A stretch of DNA of 64,000 nt from Prorocentrum cordatum (taxonomy: Eukaryota > Sar > Dinophyceae > Prorocentrales > Prorocentraceae): assembly GCA_963575745.1 (NCBI GenBank), contig CAUYUJ010015760.1, positions 830,147 through 894,146 of the forward strand, in the 5' to 3' direction. Every line of letters begins with the position of its first letter. Positions within the stretch are counted from its first letter, which is position 1. The notes under the pieces were generated by a model, which searched no databases, had not been told where the DNA came from, and was given only the letters and a program-made list of their open reading frames with translations. The translations under genes were made by a program, and so were the position numbers. Below, in pieces: positions 1-10,360 of this stretch.

Positions 1-705
1 CGTCGTCGTCGTCGTCGTCTTCTGTCTTTCCTCGTCGTCGTCGTCGTCGTCGTCTTGGCGTCGTCGTCGCTTCCGTCGTCGTTGTCGCCGTGGTCGTCCT
101 TCCTCCCTCGTCGTCTTCGTCGGCGTCTCGTCGTTGTCCCTCCTATTTCGTCGCCGTCGTCGTCGTCGTGTTCACTCCTCCCTCGGTCGTTATCCTCCTC
201 CCTCGTCGTCGTCGTCGTCCGTCGTCGGCGTCTCGTCGTTGTCCCTCCTATTTCGTCGCCGTCGTCGTCGTCGTCGTTGTCGTCGTCGTCGTCTTCCCTC
301 CTCCCTCGTCGTTGTCGTCGTCGGCGTCGCCGTCCTTCCTCCTTCTTCGTCGTTCGCGTCGTCGCCGTCTTCCCTCCTCCATCGTCGTGGTCGTCGTTGT
401 CGCCGTCGTCGTTTTTTCTCCTCCCTCGTCGTCGTCCCCGTTGGCGACGTCGTCGTCGTCGTCTTCGGCGTCGTCGTCGTCTTCGTCGACGTCGGCGGTG
501 TCGTCGTAGTCGGTGTCTGCGGCGCCGTCGTCGTAGTTGTCGCTGTCGTCGTCGGCGTCTGTGTCGTGGCCAAGTGCCATGTGGTACCTACCGTCACGGT
601 CTTGTCTTGAGAAGTCTTGCGACCAAGTTGCGGATGGGAGGGTGGGATGTTTGCACGAGCAGTAGAGAGGACAGCTTCAAGACGGTCAAAGTGAATTGCA
701 CTCCA
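1..705. repeat. (CGT)n trinucleotide block with unique shoulder, inverted copy 1
   Basis: Bases 1-570 are almost pure CGT/TCG trinucleotide repeat with TCCTCCCTCGTC variants. Bases 570-705 form a non-repetitive shoulder. Repeat and shoulder both recur as a reverse complement at 35450-35995; for example GCCAAGTGCCATGTGG here matches the reverse complement of the segment near 35570. The copy is cut by the window start. The trinucleotide keeps several frames open, so long Ser/Arg/Val-rich or Thr/Asp-rich frames here are not genes. Confidence 0.9.
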
Positions 706-1526
706 TACACTCCGCCACGCATATAGCACCGCATCGCTTGCTGCAAATGTATTGCAATACAGATGGTGAACGATGCGCGCTGCACCACAGCAGTTGAACA
801 TCGAGAGTGCAACAGTCCACTGTTTGGTGTCCACACTGGCAACCAACATTACGCTGTTCGTTGTTTTTTTACAGCCCCCCAGGACGACGAAGTCTACGAG
901 TCGGACTGGGAATCCGACTCCGAGGCCTCCGACGACCTGAGCAGCGTCGCGGACGAGAGTCTGGCACCAGGCCCGCACGGAGCCGCCCCTTGACGCAGCC
1001 GTCGTCACCTTCGCCGTCGTCGCGCCGCAGGGCATGGAGGGGTCGGTCTGCCCCTCCGCGGCGGCCCAGTCTCCCCGGGCCCTGGGGCCGCTGTTGCGAA
1101 GTTCTCTCTCCGTGAGACGCGGCTCTGAGCGCCTCGGGCGACGACAGGAAGGCAGGGCTGAGCCACGGCCAGGGAGCACACAGATCATGTCGCCAATTTT
1201 GCGGAGCGGGTGTCGATTGGAAAAGTAAGAAAGAGCCCTCAGACGTTCTTGTGAATTTCGTTCCAGATTTTGCTGTGAATTTCGAGATTCGTTGTCAGTT
1301 TGCGTTTTTCGCTCGCTTTGGGGGTTTTTCCTGAGCAGAAATCCACAAATAGTTTCATTATAGTCCGTCTGCAAGACCAGAGCCATGACACAGTGGCCGA
1401 ACGGCGAAGCCTCACCACAGCTCTGGTGAGCTCAGGCTGCCAGGGAGGGTCCCCCCCCGTGGCGTCGCAGCGGGCAGAGGTCGTCACCAGCGGCCCTGCC
1501 ACCCCCAGAAGAAAACATATTCTAGC
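706..1526. other. No recognised gene
   Basis: I see no recognisable coding pattern or family motif. The only local structure is a small duplication of GTGAATTTCG near 1250-1285. Short open frames on both strands overlap and show no conserved motif. Confidence 0.5.
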
Positions 1527-1529
1527 GAA

Positions 1530-2580
1530 GGACCCAACCATATGCAGTTGTGAGTTCCGGAATTGTGAATATCTTCGTCAGAGGCGCTCCCTATGGGGCC
1601 ACGAAGCGCTGCACTGGGCGGGGGGGAGCGCATGCGGGCGGTAGCACTGGGACCGTCGGTGGAGCTTCCTATGGGGCCACGAAACGCTGTACTGGCTGGG
1701 GGGGAGCGCATGCGGGCGGTAGCACTGGGGCCGTCGGTGAGGCTCCCTTTCGGGCCACGAAACGTTGTACTGGATGGGGGGGACGCATGCGGGCACCCCC
1801 ACTGGGGCCTTCGGTGGAGCTCCCTATGGGGCCACGAAACGCTGTTCTGGGTATGGCGGACGCATGGGGCACCCCCACTGGGGCCTTCGGTGGGGCTCCC
1901 TATGGGGCCACGAAGCGCTGTATTGGGTGGGGGGGGCGCATGCGGGCACCCCACTGGGGCCCTCGGTGGAGCTTCCTATGGGGTCACGAAGCGCTTTAAT
2001 GGATGGGGCGGGCGCACGCGGGCAGCCCCACTGGGGCGGGCCTTCGGTGGAGCTCCCTATGGGACTACAAAGCGTTGTAATTGGTGGGGCTGGCGCATGC
2101 GGGCAGTCCCACTGGGGCCTTCGGTGGAGCTCCCTGTGGAGAAACGAAGCGCTGTACTGGGTGGGGCGGACGCATGCGGGCACCCCCAATGGGGTTGTCG
2201 ATGGAGCTTCCCATGGGGCCACGAAGCGCTGTTCTGCGTGGGGGGACGCATGCGGGCAGCCCCCACTGGGGCGGGCCTTCGGTGGAGCTCCCTATGGGGC
2301 CACGAAGCGCTGCACTGGGTGGGTCGGGCGCATGCAGGCACCCCCAGTGGGGCCTTCGGTGGAGCTCCCTATGGGGCCACGAAACGTTGTACTGGGTGGG
2401 GGGGACGCATGCGGGCACCCACACTGGGGCCTTCGGTGGGGCCACGAAACGTGTGAGGGGTGTGCCAGAGTGAGGGGGGTGACAGGAGGAGGGGGGATGG
2501 AGGGGAGGGGGGGCAGCGGGAGGAGGATGAGGATTGAACGCGGGGACCGTCTCTTCGAAACGAGGACCCAACATCACAGG
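1530..2580. repeat. 75-81 bp satellite array with conserved flanks, copy 1
   Basis: About twelve units of 75-81 bp each carry the pattern GGAGCTCCCTATGGGGCCAC, then GAARCGYTGTACTGG, GACGCATGCGGGC and ACTGGGGCCTTCGG. The array is bracketed by GGACCCAAC at 1530-1538 (followed by CATATGCAGTTG) and GGACCCAAC at 2564-2572 (followed by ATCACAGGATGGTTG). The same flanks bracket the array at 37862-38640. The units stay open in all three frames on both strands, so they give overlapping Gly/Trp-rich frames of up to 296 codons that I do not treat as genes. Confidence 0.9.
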
Positions 2581-2739
2581 ATGGTTGGGAATAACATACT
2601 TCTTGGCGTCGCGGCCACGCGCGCGCGGCGGCCAAGGCAGAGCGCCCAGGATTGAAGGGTAGGGATTCGCGCATCAGTCGAACTGTTGGGAATCTACGGT
2701 TCTCGAGGCATGCCAGCGCGATTGTCTTCCCAGCGCACC

Positions 2740-3679
2740 AACGTCCGGTGGGGCGGTGGCGCTCGCGCAGGTGGCGGATATTCATGGCGCTGTGCGCTCT
2801 GTGGCACGCGGTGCTGGTCAACGTGCTAGCACTGCCGGTGGTGCCAGGCCCCGAAGACGTATGTGCAAGCAGCGTCAGCATGGCCTCCACTTTTGTCGTC
2901 GGCAGCGCCTGGATCAATGGGCGGCCCTTCTCTGCCAACGACGCCCGGTCCTGCCTCATCAGCCTCCGGCGGTGGTCTACGTGGAGGTGGATTCCGAGCC
3001 GTCCCAGAAGCAGATCAGGGACCAGCTCACCGCCCTCATGAAGGCCCGTGGCCCGCTCGCGATGATCAACAGCCCAGCCCTGAAGGTCATCGACGTGCAG
3101 ATTGCGGAGAAGAAGGCGTCCTTGTACGCTTCCCGGCCGCCAGGCCAGCAGCTCGATGGCCTCAGGCAGGTCATCGTGAGAACGGAGAAGCGCCTCCAGT
3201 AGGCCCAGGAGGACATGAAGGCGGCTCAGGAGAGGATCGATGCGGAGCAGGCCGCTTTGACGGCCTACCAGGCGGACCTCCTCGAGCTGGAGTCGGCCCT
3301 CACGAAGAACGCTCACACGGTTCAGCAGCCGCCGACCGAGGGAGGGCCCCCAGGTTGGCTGAAGGACGCGCTGATCGACCTTGCGCGGCAGATCCGCACG
3401 GGGTCGGAGATGCCGCGGGATGCTTTGGCGGCGGCCCTGGAGGAGATGACCCTCCCCCCACCCGCCCCCATGCCGCCCGAGGCCCCCGAACCAGCGCCTC
3501 CGGCCTCGGACATGCACATGCAGGGCGATTCCGAGACCCCGCAGTTTGTTGTTGGCAGTTCGGGGCCGCAGCGGAAGATGCGAGGGAAGACCTTGGTGGA
3601 GACCCCGTGCCCTCAGGGGTTTCTCGTCCCCTCCGTGTCCACGGCTGGGACGTCGGTGGGCGCACCGTGCTTTGCCTAG
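2740..3679 (+). pseudogene. LINE A ORF1: zinc-ribbon-like motif plus coiled coil, broken
   Basis: ORF1 proteins of LINEs bind the element RNA. Near 2785-2850 one frame reads WRCALC, then CWSTC, a stop (2827-2829), and HCRWC. This is a C-x2-C...C-x2-C arrangement like the RanBP2-type ribbons seen in dinoflagellate ORF1s. The next frame is open from 2756 to 3679, interrupted only by an in-frame TAG at 3200-3202. It encodes a Gln/Glu/Ala/Arg-rich stretch with heptad character (ASLYASRPPGQQLDGL, then AQERIDAEQAALTAYQADL), predicted coiled coil, followed by a Pro-rich tail. At least one frameshift lies between ribbon and coil. The family call rests on this layout and on the ORF2 downstream. Confidence 0.6.
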
Positions 3680-3699
3680 ATCGGCTAGTGCAGCATTCG

Positions 3700-4620
3700 C
3701 GCAGTTTTGGCCCGGGGTTGGGGCCTCAGCCAGATGTTATTTCAGATCCTATTGCAGTTGCTCCAGCTCAGGGGTGGGCGGAGCAGTCTTGCAATGATTT
3801 TCATGCGACTCGACTCAGTTCTTGTACTCGTGATTGGGACTTGTGCCTCGAGGTCGGTGTCATTTGTTTCCCAGTCAGGGTTTTTCAGCAGCATGCCTAT
3901 AGCGGTTTTGATCGTAGTGCTGTGATGTCTTTACTTCGCCCTTTCGTCCACTCACTGTCGCAATCCGTAGGTGGCGTGCCACTCTTGGAGACTACAGCCG
4001 CAGAGCTTGCGATTACATTGTGCTACTCGCCCAGAACCTACGTGCGATCCATTCATATTGATTTGGATGGGTCTGGAGGGGGATCCCAAAACAGCGCTCG
4101 CGTCTCTTCTGAAACATCTCCTGTTCCGACATGGGGTTTTGTGTTCTAGGCGAGGGGCTGGGCGGCACCATGATGTATATCGGATCCGTGTGTGGAAAAG
4201 TTGTTGTTGATAGCAGCAGCCATCCCCACATTGTCTGAGCGGTGCCGGACGACGCCTCGATGTCTTTTTGCAGCGGAAGCCTCTGCCATGGGATGGGCTT
4301 TCTTTTGGGCGCTTCGGTCTAGAGAAGTCTTTCGGACACGTGACTGTCATAATCTTTTCAGACAACATGGCAGTTGCCGACATCGCCTCACGATTCGCCA
4401 GAGCCTCCGTGCAACAGAATACGTGTTCAGTTGCCCGCGGTCTGTTTTTACTCTTGTGTAGCCTTGTTGAAATAGAGCACGCGCGCACGCATGCACTCTC
4501 ATTGTGGCCATCCTTGGAACCAGCTTGCGGACAAGTTGTGCGATGCAGCAGGTCATGGGTCCGCTCACTTAGGCACGCGTTGCGATGTTGTTTTCGCGGA
4601 CTTCGAATTCCCAGTCAACC
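3700..4620 (+). pseudogene. LINE A ORF2 N-terminal region with RNase H domain, broken
   Basis: RNase H removes the RNA strand of an RNA-DNA hybrid. The frame ending at 4149 runs from an uncharacterised N-terminal stretch (about 3720-4020) into IDLDGSGGG at about 4055. This is the first acidic motif of RNase H (DGSGG). The remaining motifs follow in order but in shifted frames: AAEASAMGWAF (acidic Glu, about 4270), TVIIFSDNMAVADIA (Asp, about 4345) and HCGHPWNQLADKLCDAA (last Asp, about 4500-4550). Stops occur at 4149 and just after it. All four acidic positions are still visible, so decay is recent enough to read. The unusual point is its place ahead of the endonuclease. Confidence 0.65.
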
Positions 4621-4829
4621 CTAGCAAACATGATGTGGATTGGCTCTTCCCCGGGGGGCCGCGCGCCCAACAAAGGGGGGAACCTCCCACAGTAGCTCGA
4701 GGGTGGAACCATGAGTCTGGCGAACATCACCATTGACAGGGTTTGCTGGCAGCTGTGATTGCAGAGCGGATTGAGTCGGGTTGCAGCCCGCAGGCGGACA
4801 CAGAGTCGATCACAACGCGCGCGCTGCGT

Positions 4830-5640
4830 CTCTTCGGTCACAACGCATTGACCTTCAGGGCAAAGGCAACATTTGAGGTTGCTGTAGCGTAGCTTGAGCA
4901 TAGTAATTTTCACGTCGCGGTTTTCCAGGAGTCCCGCAGCAAAACGACGGGGCGAAGACTGGTCGAGGACAACATGAGCGGAAACATGTCCATTGTGATT
5001 CAGAACGCCGGCGTATCGAATGTGTATGGCTCCCTAGGTTGCTGCATTGCTTCGTCTGCATCTCGGCCGTGATGTTCCCATGGAAAACGCAAAGTGTATA
5101 TTCGAATTGGCGACGTGGTTATTCGCCATGTTGATCCGAGGGCGCTGGTTGTAGTAGTTTCTACCTCTGTGCGCCGATATGTCGCTGTCTCGTTGCGTGC
5201 GCAGTACTAGGGGCATCCAGAGTGTTGATCGTGGTGGGGGACGGCCGAAACGCTGCTGTCAAAAACGCTGCGGGGGCTCCCAGCCATAGTACTGATTGAG
5301 TCGAGCATCGCTGTTCCAGAGGCGTGGTCCTTGAAACCACTCGTGGGTGGTAACACGGACCCGTTGCTGTCAAATGCTGCCAGCGCGCCTTTGTTTGAAA
5401 CGCAGATGCTTGAGTGCGGGTTGTGGAGTCCCGCTGTCGGCCCAGGAATGTGGGCAGGGTGAGCGGCCCAGCACACATATATTGGACATGGTTGCGCCAC
5501 CATGAATGACTACGTTTTGCTGTCTTCCAATGTTGACTGCGTTGAAGGCTCGCATGCTCTGGATGATGTGAAGGCGCGAACAATGCGCGCGACGATCACC
5601 TCATGATCTGTACTCGCGTCAAAATGCAATCAAATTTCTC
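4830..5640 (+). pseudogene. LINE A AP-like endonuclease domain, broken
   Basis: AP-like endonucleases nick the target DNA to prime LINE reverse transcription. I read AVFQESRSKTTGRRLVEDN (the QE motif region) near 4920-4980, then IGDVVIRHVDPRALVVVVS near 5105-5165, where these domains have a central strand before a HAP/HNP-like motif. Next comes GLPAIVLIESS, equivalent to the D-x-N strand, near 5270-5300. CATMNDYVLLSS near 5495-5530 corresponds to the conserved RIDYVL segment. Several stops interrupt the frame (for example after VAVA near 4890). The match is by motif order only. The terminal Asp-His pair is not clearly preserved. Confidence 0.5.
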
Positions 5641-5668
5641 GCGCTCCATGGCGCGGCGCTGACGGGCT

Positions 5669-7702
5669 TTGCACGACGGGCGCGGCCCAGACGACCCAGC
5701 TAAAGCACGTCATTTCAGGCAGCTGCTCGCTGAGTTGCCGCCGTTCCCGTTCAATGTTGACGCCACGTCGCATGGCTATATCAGGCAGTCTCAAATTCAA
5801 GGCGCGGCTGCGCATGATATCCCCGAGCCCAAGCGCGCGAAAAGCATCGCGGCACTGCGTCTGGGCACGTTGGACCTCGTTTTGCGGAGAGGCGTGCTCA
5901 AGAAACGTTTTCGGTCGCTTCGGCAGGACATTGCGCGTCTGCTCGGCAAGGCTGCGCGCCATGCCGCGTTCCGGGCCTGGGCCGCAGCGGCGGGGTGGGC
6001 GCCGTCCGAGTCGGTGGACTGCAGATATTCATTTTGCGATGTCTCAACAGAAGTCTTTGCGGCGCGGCCATCGACGAAGTTTCGGTCGAAATCCGGCACG
6101 CGCGAGACAAGGATGCTGACGATTTTGCTGAGCGGACGCGGCTTGAGCTGGAGAGCGCGCGCGTCGATGCGGCGCATGTTCAACGTGCTACAGCTTCTAT
6201 GCAAGCCACCCCGGCATCCGGCAGCAGGTGCGAAGAAGGCAGACGGCACAGTCACACTGCCAGCCTGTGATGCAAAGCGCGAGATAGTCGAACATTGTGC
6301 CAAGTTTTTGCAAGGAACGAACACTCCGATGTGCTATTTGGTGGAGAAGGATAGGGCCGATCATCTCGTTGATGCGGCTCTTTCTGAGGATGCGATCGAC
6401 GTTGGTCTTGCCCCGAGTTGTCGGATTTCGCATGCATGTCTGCGCGCGCGAGGCCATTGGTCGGGATGTCCGAAGATCGCAGCGGGTCTGAATTGTTCGA
6501 GGCAACCCCTCGTGAATGTGCCAGGTTCTTCCACCCGCTCACGTTTAAGTCAGTTGTGTCCTTGCGGCCGCCATTGCAATGGAAAAGGGGGCATTTGTTC
6601 GAGGTTGACAGAGGCAAGGGGACAATGACAGAAATCCCGTCTTACAGGGACGTGACGATTTGTGGGGCTGCGTTGAAGTCGCTGTCCTTCCACATGCGGT
6701 CCCGCGGGATGCCGGCCGGCTCTTGCCGCGACCAGCTTTGCCTTGCAGATTGGTGGCGGGCCCGGCGGAGGGTCCGCTGAGTTCGCCCATCTGCGTATGT
6801 TTGCGCGCATGGACGTTGCTCGCGCTAAGAAGCTGTCCTTCGGCGCTTCGTTTGTCGATTTGCAGACTGCACGTGCTATCATCGCGAGGATTATTGCTTT
6901 TGCTGCGCCGCCGGCGTCCGTGGGCGCATTTATTGCGCGCTTGTTGGCCGCCGGGTTTTCTGCCGAGGACGCCGCGGAAATCGGCGAGGGCCTCGGTGCC
7001 TATGAGCATTCGACCGAGAGCGGAGGCACGAATCATTATCTGAAGATGCCGAGCAAATTGCACAGGCAATCCTGGTTTGCGATGGAAGGTGTTACGGGTT
7101 GCGTCCAGACTGAGTCTGGGAGTCTATCAGGCCATGTTCTTGGGGACTCTGTCTTCCTCTTCGCCATCGGCCGCGTGATCCACGCCGTGGGCTTTCGCCT
7201 CGCAGCTGCAGGGTTGCGATCCAAATTCCCCGCTGAACAGTTCATCGCCGGTTTCGGCGCTGAGCCGGAGGGCGAGGGGCGCCAGGAATCAGTGCATTTT
7301 GGCGCAGCAGGGTACATGGGCGATGTTGTGCAGCCATTGTTCGGTCAGGCGCGTGAGATGGCTGCTAAAACTACAATGGGCGCGGCAATTTTCGAAGATG
7401 TTCTCTCCACGCGCGGGTTAATCATTAACTTTGAACGAGGTAAGGCACAGGTGCTGATCAGATTCGCGCGCCCAGGGCCCGCTGAGGCTCAGGGGCAGTG
7501 TTTCGCTGACCGCGGGGGCGTCATCCACTTTGACGCTCGCGTCGTGCAGCGCCAGCTGGTCGCCGCGGCGCAGTGTAAACATGTTGGCGCGCTTGCTTGT
7601 TGCGCGGATTCAATGCGCCCCGAGATCGCGGCCAATATCGGTGTTCTGAGGGGCGTTGTCCAACAATTTCGCTACACCGCGCTGCAACGGAGCTCTGTCT
7701 AA
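5669..7702 (+). pseudogene. LINE A pre-RT and reverse transcriptase, broken
   Basis: The frame 5669-6628 is a basic pre-RT linker. About 6500-6690 then reads a segment typical of LINE RTs (FHPLTFKSVVSLRPP and EIPSYRDVTICGAALKSL). After a frameshift, the frame 6743-7702 (319 aa) gives QIGGGPGGGSAEFAHL and motif A FVDLQTARAII (Asp39). It continues with a motif-B-like TESGSLSGHVLGDSVFLF (residues 123-140), motif C position YMGD (191-194), and the post-catalytic GLIINFERGKAQVLIRF. The expected catalytic Asp pair at motif C is reduced to Gly-Asp. With the frameshift near 6740 this marks an inactive enzyme. The order and spacing of the motifs make the RT call fairly safe. Confidence 0.7.
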
Positions 7703-7789
7703 GTGGAAAAACGGCATGCGTTGTGCCGGAGGGGCGGCGTTTACGCGAGGTCTTCGCCGGGCGGGCACGTGGCCACAATTGCACGCTGC

Positions 7790-8407
7790 TGAGCTGATGA
7801 AAATCTACACGGCTGTGATGCATGTGTATTCCTCCGTCTTGAAGGAGGCTCCGCGAGACCCTCGTTGTTCTTCTCGCGACTGCATTGCCGAGCGCGAATG
7901 CTCCGTTGCACCTGCGATCATGATATTGTGAATGCGCGTCGGGCTCTTCAGCAGAGCTTGTTCGCATGCCCCACGAGCGCTGCGCCTTGCGTTGCCTCAT
8001 GCAATTGCGGCCCGCAGGTCCTAGATGCATGTCGTTTCCGAGGGCTTAAACATGTTAACATATAGTTCTTGTACGTTCTCAGAGCACGCGACAAAGCCAA
8101 CCAGAAAATGGGCCCCCGTGATCCCGGCCAACTCGAAACGCTTCAGGGCTGCGCTGAGAGATGCCCAGGGAGAGCGTTGGTTCAATGCGGTGAGGGCTTG
8201 GGCTTTATGCCGGCGGATGGCCGAAATGAATGGCACATGTTCGTGCCATCTGCGTTCGTGCGCATGCAGTTCGAGGCAGAAGTTGGCCACCCATGCACTC
8301 GCGGGCCTATCGATGCAACGCGCTGTCCAGCGCGCATGCAATATTTCCACACTCGCGTTCGAGTGGTGACCCACTTGGAGGAAAAGCCGACAAACATCGC
8401 TTTGTAG
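7790..8407 (+). pseudogene. LINE A C-terminal region with zinc-finger-like motif
   Basis: Downstream of the RT, open pieces continue to 8407. The last piece ends with GPIDATRCPARMQYFHTRV followed by RVVTHLEEK. The spacing resembles a C2H2-type finger (C-x2-C...H) in which one Cys has become Arg. A terminal finger of this kind is common at the C-terminus of LINE ORF2 proteins and is thought to bind nucleic acid. The frame is broken around 7925. I infer it belongs to LINE A from position and strand only. Confidence 0.5.
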
Positions 8408-8773
8408 TCATGTCTACTTTCAACGCGTTGTCAGCGGACGTCGCTGCCGAGCTCGGTCGGGGGGGTGCGACGGATGCCCGCGGTAGTGCCAGAAAAAGAG
8501 TCAGGGGGGCCGCGCCATGCTGGCGCTCCTGTTAGCCGCGTGGAAGGCCCGTTGACCTTGGAAGCGTCTGAGGCTGGCCCGAAACATAAATTTTCCCCCT
8601 CCTGACTCCTTTTGTCTGGTGAGCACGCGGGCGCGAACGCAGCGGCGACGTCCTGCAGGGGGGAGTCGGTGCACGAACTGTTTTTTTTGTCCCTTGCCGC
8701 GCCGCCCTGCCTTTGTCCCCCCCGCGCGCGCGTTTCAAGCTACGGGTGAACGCGGGGGCCGCCCCTTCGTGGC

Positions 8774-8870
8774 AAGGACCCAGCGCCGCAGGATGGTTTG
8801 GAATCAAGTGCGTTTATGGCGTCGCGGCCACGCGCGCGGCGGCGCGGCGCAGGCAATCGAGCGCGAGAAC
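8774..8870. repeat. Solitary copy of the 77-bp satellite right flank
   Basis: The segment reads AAGGACCCAGCGCCGCAGGA then TGGTTTGGAATCAAG, later GGCGTCGCGGCCACGCGCGC. This matches the flank right of the first satellite array (2561-2645: GAGGACCCAACATCACAGGA, TGGTTGGGAATAAC, GGCGTCGCGGCCACGCGCGC), but no satellite units lie upstream. It therefore marks the flank as an independent dispersed sequence. Confidence 0.75.
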
Positions 8871-8986
8871 GCGCGCGGCCAGGCCAGATCACGCGACGGG
8901 CATCAGAGATCGACCTCTGGGGGATCGACCACATCACTCGCGGTGGGCCGCGAGGGGGGCGAAAGCACAACGGCAGTCCGAAACGT

Positions 8987-9008
8987 GGGGGGGGGGGGGG
9001 GGGGGGGG
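8987..9008. repeat. G22 homopolymer
   Basis: An uninterrupted run of 22 guanines. It could form G-quadruplex structures, and its length should be treated with caution because such runs are prone to sequencing error. Confidence 0.9.
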
Positions 9009-9537
9009 CAGTAGGCAGACAGCCCGACCGAGGCAGACGGCGCGACGAACCGAACGCCCAATGGGCGGCAGGGCCGCGGCAGGGCAGCGGAGGGCTGACA
9101 GGGCAGCCGCGGCAGAAAAGAGCGCAGGCCAAGGGGCGGCCTGCCATGGCCGGACGGCAGTGAGAGGCAACGAGAATCACGCACACAGATGACAGGGCGG
9201 TGACTCTTTTCGAGTTCGGGCGTCCGGGGCCCCACGTCAGTCTCCAAGATATTCCGAATCAGCCCGCGGCGCGAATTGTTCTAACATATTGTGCGCATCG
9301 AGAGTTTCGGGGCTGTGCGTAGAGTGAGCGAAAACCAGCATTGAAACCAGGCGCCCTTGCTCACCTGGAGTATGGATTATGGATGCTGTGCGTTTTTTAA
9401 ATGTACTGAACGTCTTACGGCCGACGCTGCCAACCCACTATCAAGGGCGACGAGGAAGGGGGGGGGAGGGGGGGGGGGGGCTTGAGGTGGAGGTGGAGGA
9501 AAAAGAAAAAGAGGGAGGTGGAGTAGTGAAGCAGCGC

Positions 9538-10360
9538 ATGGCGCGAGTAGCTACGAAGATGCACCAAAAAGGACTCGACGCCCCCTCCGACGACCCGCGC
9601 GATCACTTAGGCTGGACAATGGCGTACATAAGAGCAGCGGAACGTATAGCCGTACGAGCGATGCAGCGGTGCTTGAATGCTTACCCCCCCACCTCGTTGC
9701 GATATCCCCCGGCGCCGACCCGAATGCTCGTCTCTCGCCGCGGATGCAAGCAGTCCGACAGCATGCGATGGACCTTGCCCACAACGCCGTCGCGACAAAC
9801 CTTGTAGCCTTACAACGACAGGAGGCCGAGATCAACTCCGGGGTTTACCAGCAGCAGAAACCCCACATCCTCAAGGAGCTCCGCCGCCTGCAACCAGGAT
9901 GCAACACCGCAATCGGCGCAATCCAAACCCCAGACGGCAATCTAGCACGCACGCCCCACGACATCGCGCAGGAGCTTGGGAACCAGTGGAGCCGAATCTT
10001 CACGCGACAACCTGTCAACCCTCACATTTCAGGGCGCTGGACCCCCGCCCCAGCGCCGACGGGGGCCGACGCCCAGACCCGCTCTGCCACTGCAAACCTG
10101 CAACCCGCCGACCCACGACCACGACCGCGCCCCGGCCGTCCACGTCGCCACCGCGCCCGTCCACCCCTTGACGTATCCCCAGACAAGTGAGCATCAAGAG
10201 AGGAAGACGTGGAGTCCGCGATAAAACACTCGGGCAACAACATGCCAGGCTCCGACGGGATCCCGTACGTCGCTTGGCGGCGAAGCGGCCAGCTTGCCAT
10301 CAGAGCCTTTTGGGATGCCGCCGACGCTCTCCAGAGCACCTCTGGGGACATGCCTCCACG
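9538..10360 (+). pseudogene. LINE B pre-RT linker and RT start, broken
   Basis: Frame one reads MARVATKMHQKGLDAPSDDP to about 9670. A frameshift leads into LSPRMQAVRQHAMDLAHNAV, then AIQTPDGNLARTPHDIAQEL, a linker pattern common before LINE RTs (I-x-T-x-D-G-x...A-x-x-L). A Pro/Arg-rich stretch ends at TGA 10188-10190. The same frame then resumes with VESAIKHSGNNMPGSDGIPY and VAWRRSGQLAIRAFWDA. This is the start of the RT fingers, where S-x-N-x-x-P-G-x-D-G-I is highly conserved. Another shift near 10350 joins it to the main RT frame. Confidence 0.7.

Larger units (their letters stand above)
2640..8410 (+). mobile_element. Decayed non-LTR retrotransposon (LINE A)
   Basis: Read in order on the plus strand, this segment holds an ORF1 with a zinc-ribbon-like motif and coiled coil (2740-3679). 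An ORF2-like series follows: RNase H (about 4030-4600), AP-like endonuclease (about 4830-5640), pre-RT and reverse transcriptase (5669-7702) and a terminal zinc-finger-like motif (about 8330-8400). Every domain is split by frameshifts or stops, so the element is dead. The domain order, with RNase H ahead of the endonuclease, is unusual. Two abutting elements are the alternative, but the spacing and shared strand favour one. Ends are uncertain; no terminal repeats or poly(A) tail were recognised. Confidence 0.75.
8411..9530. other. No recognised gene; G/C-rich low-complexity DNA
   Basis: The stretch is very G+C rich, with overlapping Arg/Pro/Gly-rich frames on both strands and no family motif. 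It contains a lone copy of the satellite right flank (8774-8870), a G22 run (8987-9008) and an A/G-rich tract (about 9445-9530) just ahead of LINE B. Confidence 0.6.

Noticed and set aside
190-1386. Minus-strand frame of 398 codons, Thr/Asp/Arg-rich at its end
   Set aside because: Its C-terminal part is the (CGT)n repeat read in reverse. The rest has no motif and overlaps frames on the other strand.
1593-2655. Plus-strand frames of 287 and 296 codons and minus frames through the 77-bp array
   Set aside because: The array is open in all frames, and unit length is not a multiple of three at both loci, so no single protein repeat is conserved.
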